Below are positions 37,045 through 38,578 of a stretch of 38,578 nt of DNA, in pieces (the first letter of the stretch is position 1; each line of letters starts with the position of its first letter). The stretch is taken from assembly GCA_009920715.1 (NCBI GenBank), contig RFZO01000002.1, forward strand, positions 1-38,578, read 5' to 3'. Made by a program: the position numbers and the translations under genes. The notes beneath the pieces are model-generated. The model did no database searches. It was not told the DNA's origin and was given only the letters and a program-made list of their open reading frames with translations. The stretch comes from Actinomycetota bacterium (lineage in GTDB: Bacteria; Actinomycetota; Acidimicrobiia; Acidimicrobiales; Ilumatobacteraceae).

Positions 37045-38490
37045 ATGGGCACCAGCGCACCGGTACTCCCCGACGGTCTCGTCGTCGTGGTGAAGCGCGA
37101 GTGCGCGACGTGCCAGATGGTCGAGCCCCTGCTGGCGCTCATCAAGCAGGGTGCCGGGCCGCTCACCGTGTGGACCCAGGACGACCCCTCGTTCGCATCG
37201 TCCGCCGGTGCCGTCCACGACTCCGACCTGTCGGTGTCGTGGCACCACGCCATCGAGACGGTGCCCACTCTCATCAAAGTGAGCGGCGGGAAGGAGACGG
37301 AGCGGACCATCGGTTGGTCGCGCGAGGACTGGCGCCGCATCACCGGCATCGCCGGACTCGGCGAGGATCTCCCCGCGATGCGGCCCGGTTGCGGATCGAT
37401 GAGCGTCGACCCGGACATTGTCGACAAGTTGCGGGCGAAGTTCACGGGGGACACGGTCACGTCGCGCCGCGTCGAGTTCTCCGCGGCGGAGGACGAGTTC
37501 GAGGCGATGTTCGCGCGCGGATGGACGGACGGACTGCCGGTCGTTCCCCCCACCCGCGAGCGGGTGCTGCGCATGCTCACGGGAACAACGCGCGCACCGT
37601 CCGACGTTGTCGCGCTCTGCCCGCCCGACCTCGTCGAACTGACGGTCGAGAAAGTGGCGATCAACGCGGTGATGGCAGGGTGCCTCCCCGAGCACCTGCC
37701 GTGGGTGCTCGCGGCACTCGAGGCCGTGTGCAACGACACCTTCAACATGCACGGCGTTCTCGCCACCACGATGCCCGTCGGGCCGGTGATCGTGTGCAAC
37801 GGCCCCGGCACCAGGGCGATCGGCATGAACAGCGGCATCAACGTGCTCGGCCAGGGCAACAGGGCCAACTCCACCATCGGGCGGGCCGTGCAGCTGACGG
37901 TGCGCAACGTCGGCGGCGGTCGGCCGGGCGAGGTCGACAGGGCGACGCACGGCAATCCCGGCAAGGTGGGCTTCTGCTTCGCCGAGGACGAGCTCTCCTC
38001 CCCGTTCACGCCGCTCTCCGAGTGGCGCGGCATGCCGCCGGGCCAGGACAGCGTCACCGTGTTCGCCGGGGAAGGACCGCGGGGAATGGTCGATCAGCTC
38101 GCCCGCACCCCCGAGGAACTCTGCAAGTCGCTCGCCGAGTCGCTCATCCCGCTGCAGCACCCGAAGCTCGTCATCGGTTTCGACGCCATCCTCATCATCA
38201 GCCCCGACCACGGCCGGATCTTCCGCGACGCCGGATGGGACCGCGAGCGGGTGCTCGGGGAGATCACGCGGCTCACCACCAGGCCGGGCAAGGACCTGCT
38301 GCGCGGGGCGAACGGCATGGCCGAGGGCATCCCTCCCCACCTGCGCGACGCCGACCTTCCCAAGTTCCGGCCGGGCGGCCTGCTCATCACCTATGCCGGC
38401 GGCGGTGCGGGGCTCTTCTCCAGCATGGTGGCCGGCTGGGCGAACGGCAGCGTGGGCAGCGAACCTGTCACCGTGGCAGTGAGGCCGTGA
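37045..38490 (+). CDS. two-domain protein: N-terminal thioredoxin-like region plus uncharacterised conserved-looking C-terminal domain
   Basis: Intact 481-aa ORF; VVVVKRECATCQMVEPLLALI (CXXC) then PGCGSMSVDP and FARGWTDGLPVVPPTRERVLRML...; TACGGT box 7 nt upstream of ATG. Confidence 0.8.
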   Translation: MGTSAPVLPDGLVVVVKRECATCQMVEPLLALIKQGAGPLTVWTQDDPSFASSAGAVHDSDLSVSWHHAIETVPTLIKVSGGKETERTIGWSREDWRRITGIAGLGEDLPAMRPGCGSMSVDPDIVDKLRAKFTGDTVTSRRVEFSAAEDEFEAMFARGWTDGLPVVPPTRERVLRMLTGTTRAPSDVVALCPPDLVELTVEKVAINAVMAGCLPEHLPWVLAALEAVCNDTFNMHGVLATTMPVGPVIVCNGPGTRAIGMNSGINVLGQGNRANSTIGRAVQLTVRNVGGGRPGEVDRATHGNPGKVGFCFAEDELSSPFTPLSEWRGMPPGQDSVTVFAGEGPRGMVDQLARTPEELCKSLAESLIPLQHPKLVIGFDAILIISPDHGRIFRDAGWDRERVLGEITRLTTRPGKDLLRGANGMAEGIPPHLRDADLPKFRPGGLLITYAGGGAGLFSSMVAGWANGSVGSEPVTVAVRP

Positions 38491-38494
38491 CACA

Positions 38495-38578
38495 ATGGTC
38501 GGCGTGAGCAGCTCCGCGAGCGACAGCACGGTGGTCCTCGACCCCACCAACGAGACACGGCCCGCCGTGCGCCGTTTG
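38495..38578 (+). CDS. N-terminus of putative UGSC-family (seleno)protein, truncated by window edge
   Basis: M(VG)VSSSASDSTVVLDPTNETRPAVRRL resembles the ..xxLDPTxExRPxxR start I associate with UGSC-family proteins; alternative GTG start at 38504. Confidence 0.55.
   Translation, partial: MVGVSSSASDSTVVLDPTNETRPAVRRL

Noticed and set aside
37045-38490. In-frame TGA (Sec) in the thioredoxin-like fusion
   Set aside because: The reading frame is open throughout; CXXC and PGCGS positions are encoded by Cys codons.
1-38578. CRISPR arrays, IS elements, prophage or integrase genes
   Set aside because: No regularly spaced repeats, transposase or integrase-like translations seen; the window looks like core chromosome.

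Overview
High-GC actinobacterial chromosome segment (Acidimicrobiia-like by gene content; the taxon is my inference). (1) About 1-16.6 kb, minus strand: one uninterrupted co-directional cluster with a split cytochrome b / Rieske / dihaem cytochrome c module and two uncharacterised membrane proteins, running directly into nuoABCDEFGHIJKL (nuoL truncated by the window edge). (2) A divergent cytochrome c gene and a geranylgeranyl-reductase-family FAD oxidoreductase on the plus strand. (3) Heme cluster hemL-hemB-hemD-hemC-hemA-rex on the minus strand; hemB as given is frame-disrupted and lacks the segment that normally carries the catalytic lysine. (4) AMP-dependent ligase, a micro-ORF, SAM hydroxide adenosyltransferase, proC, a YbjN-like protein, mshA, an XRE regulator, an RsiG-like c-di-GMP/anti-sigma protein and a MoaD-like protein. 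(5) A compact selenocysteine locus: selD (-), selA-selB (+), tRNA-Sec (-), a thioredoxin-like fusion protein (+) and, cut by the right edge, the N-terminus of what looks like a UGSC-family selenoprotein. The most notable observations are the self-contained Sec locus with back-to-back leaderless-type promoters, the RsiG homologue with one perfect and one near-perfect c-di-GMP signature, a repeated 'TEIPEHLLxR' N-terminal tag on two respiratory proteins, and the hemB lesion.
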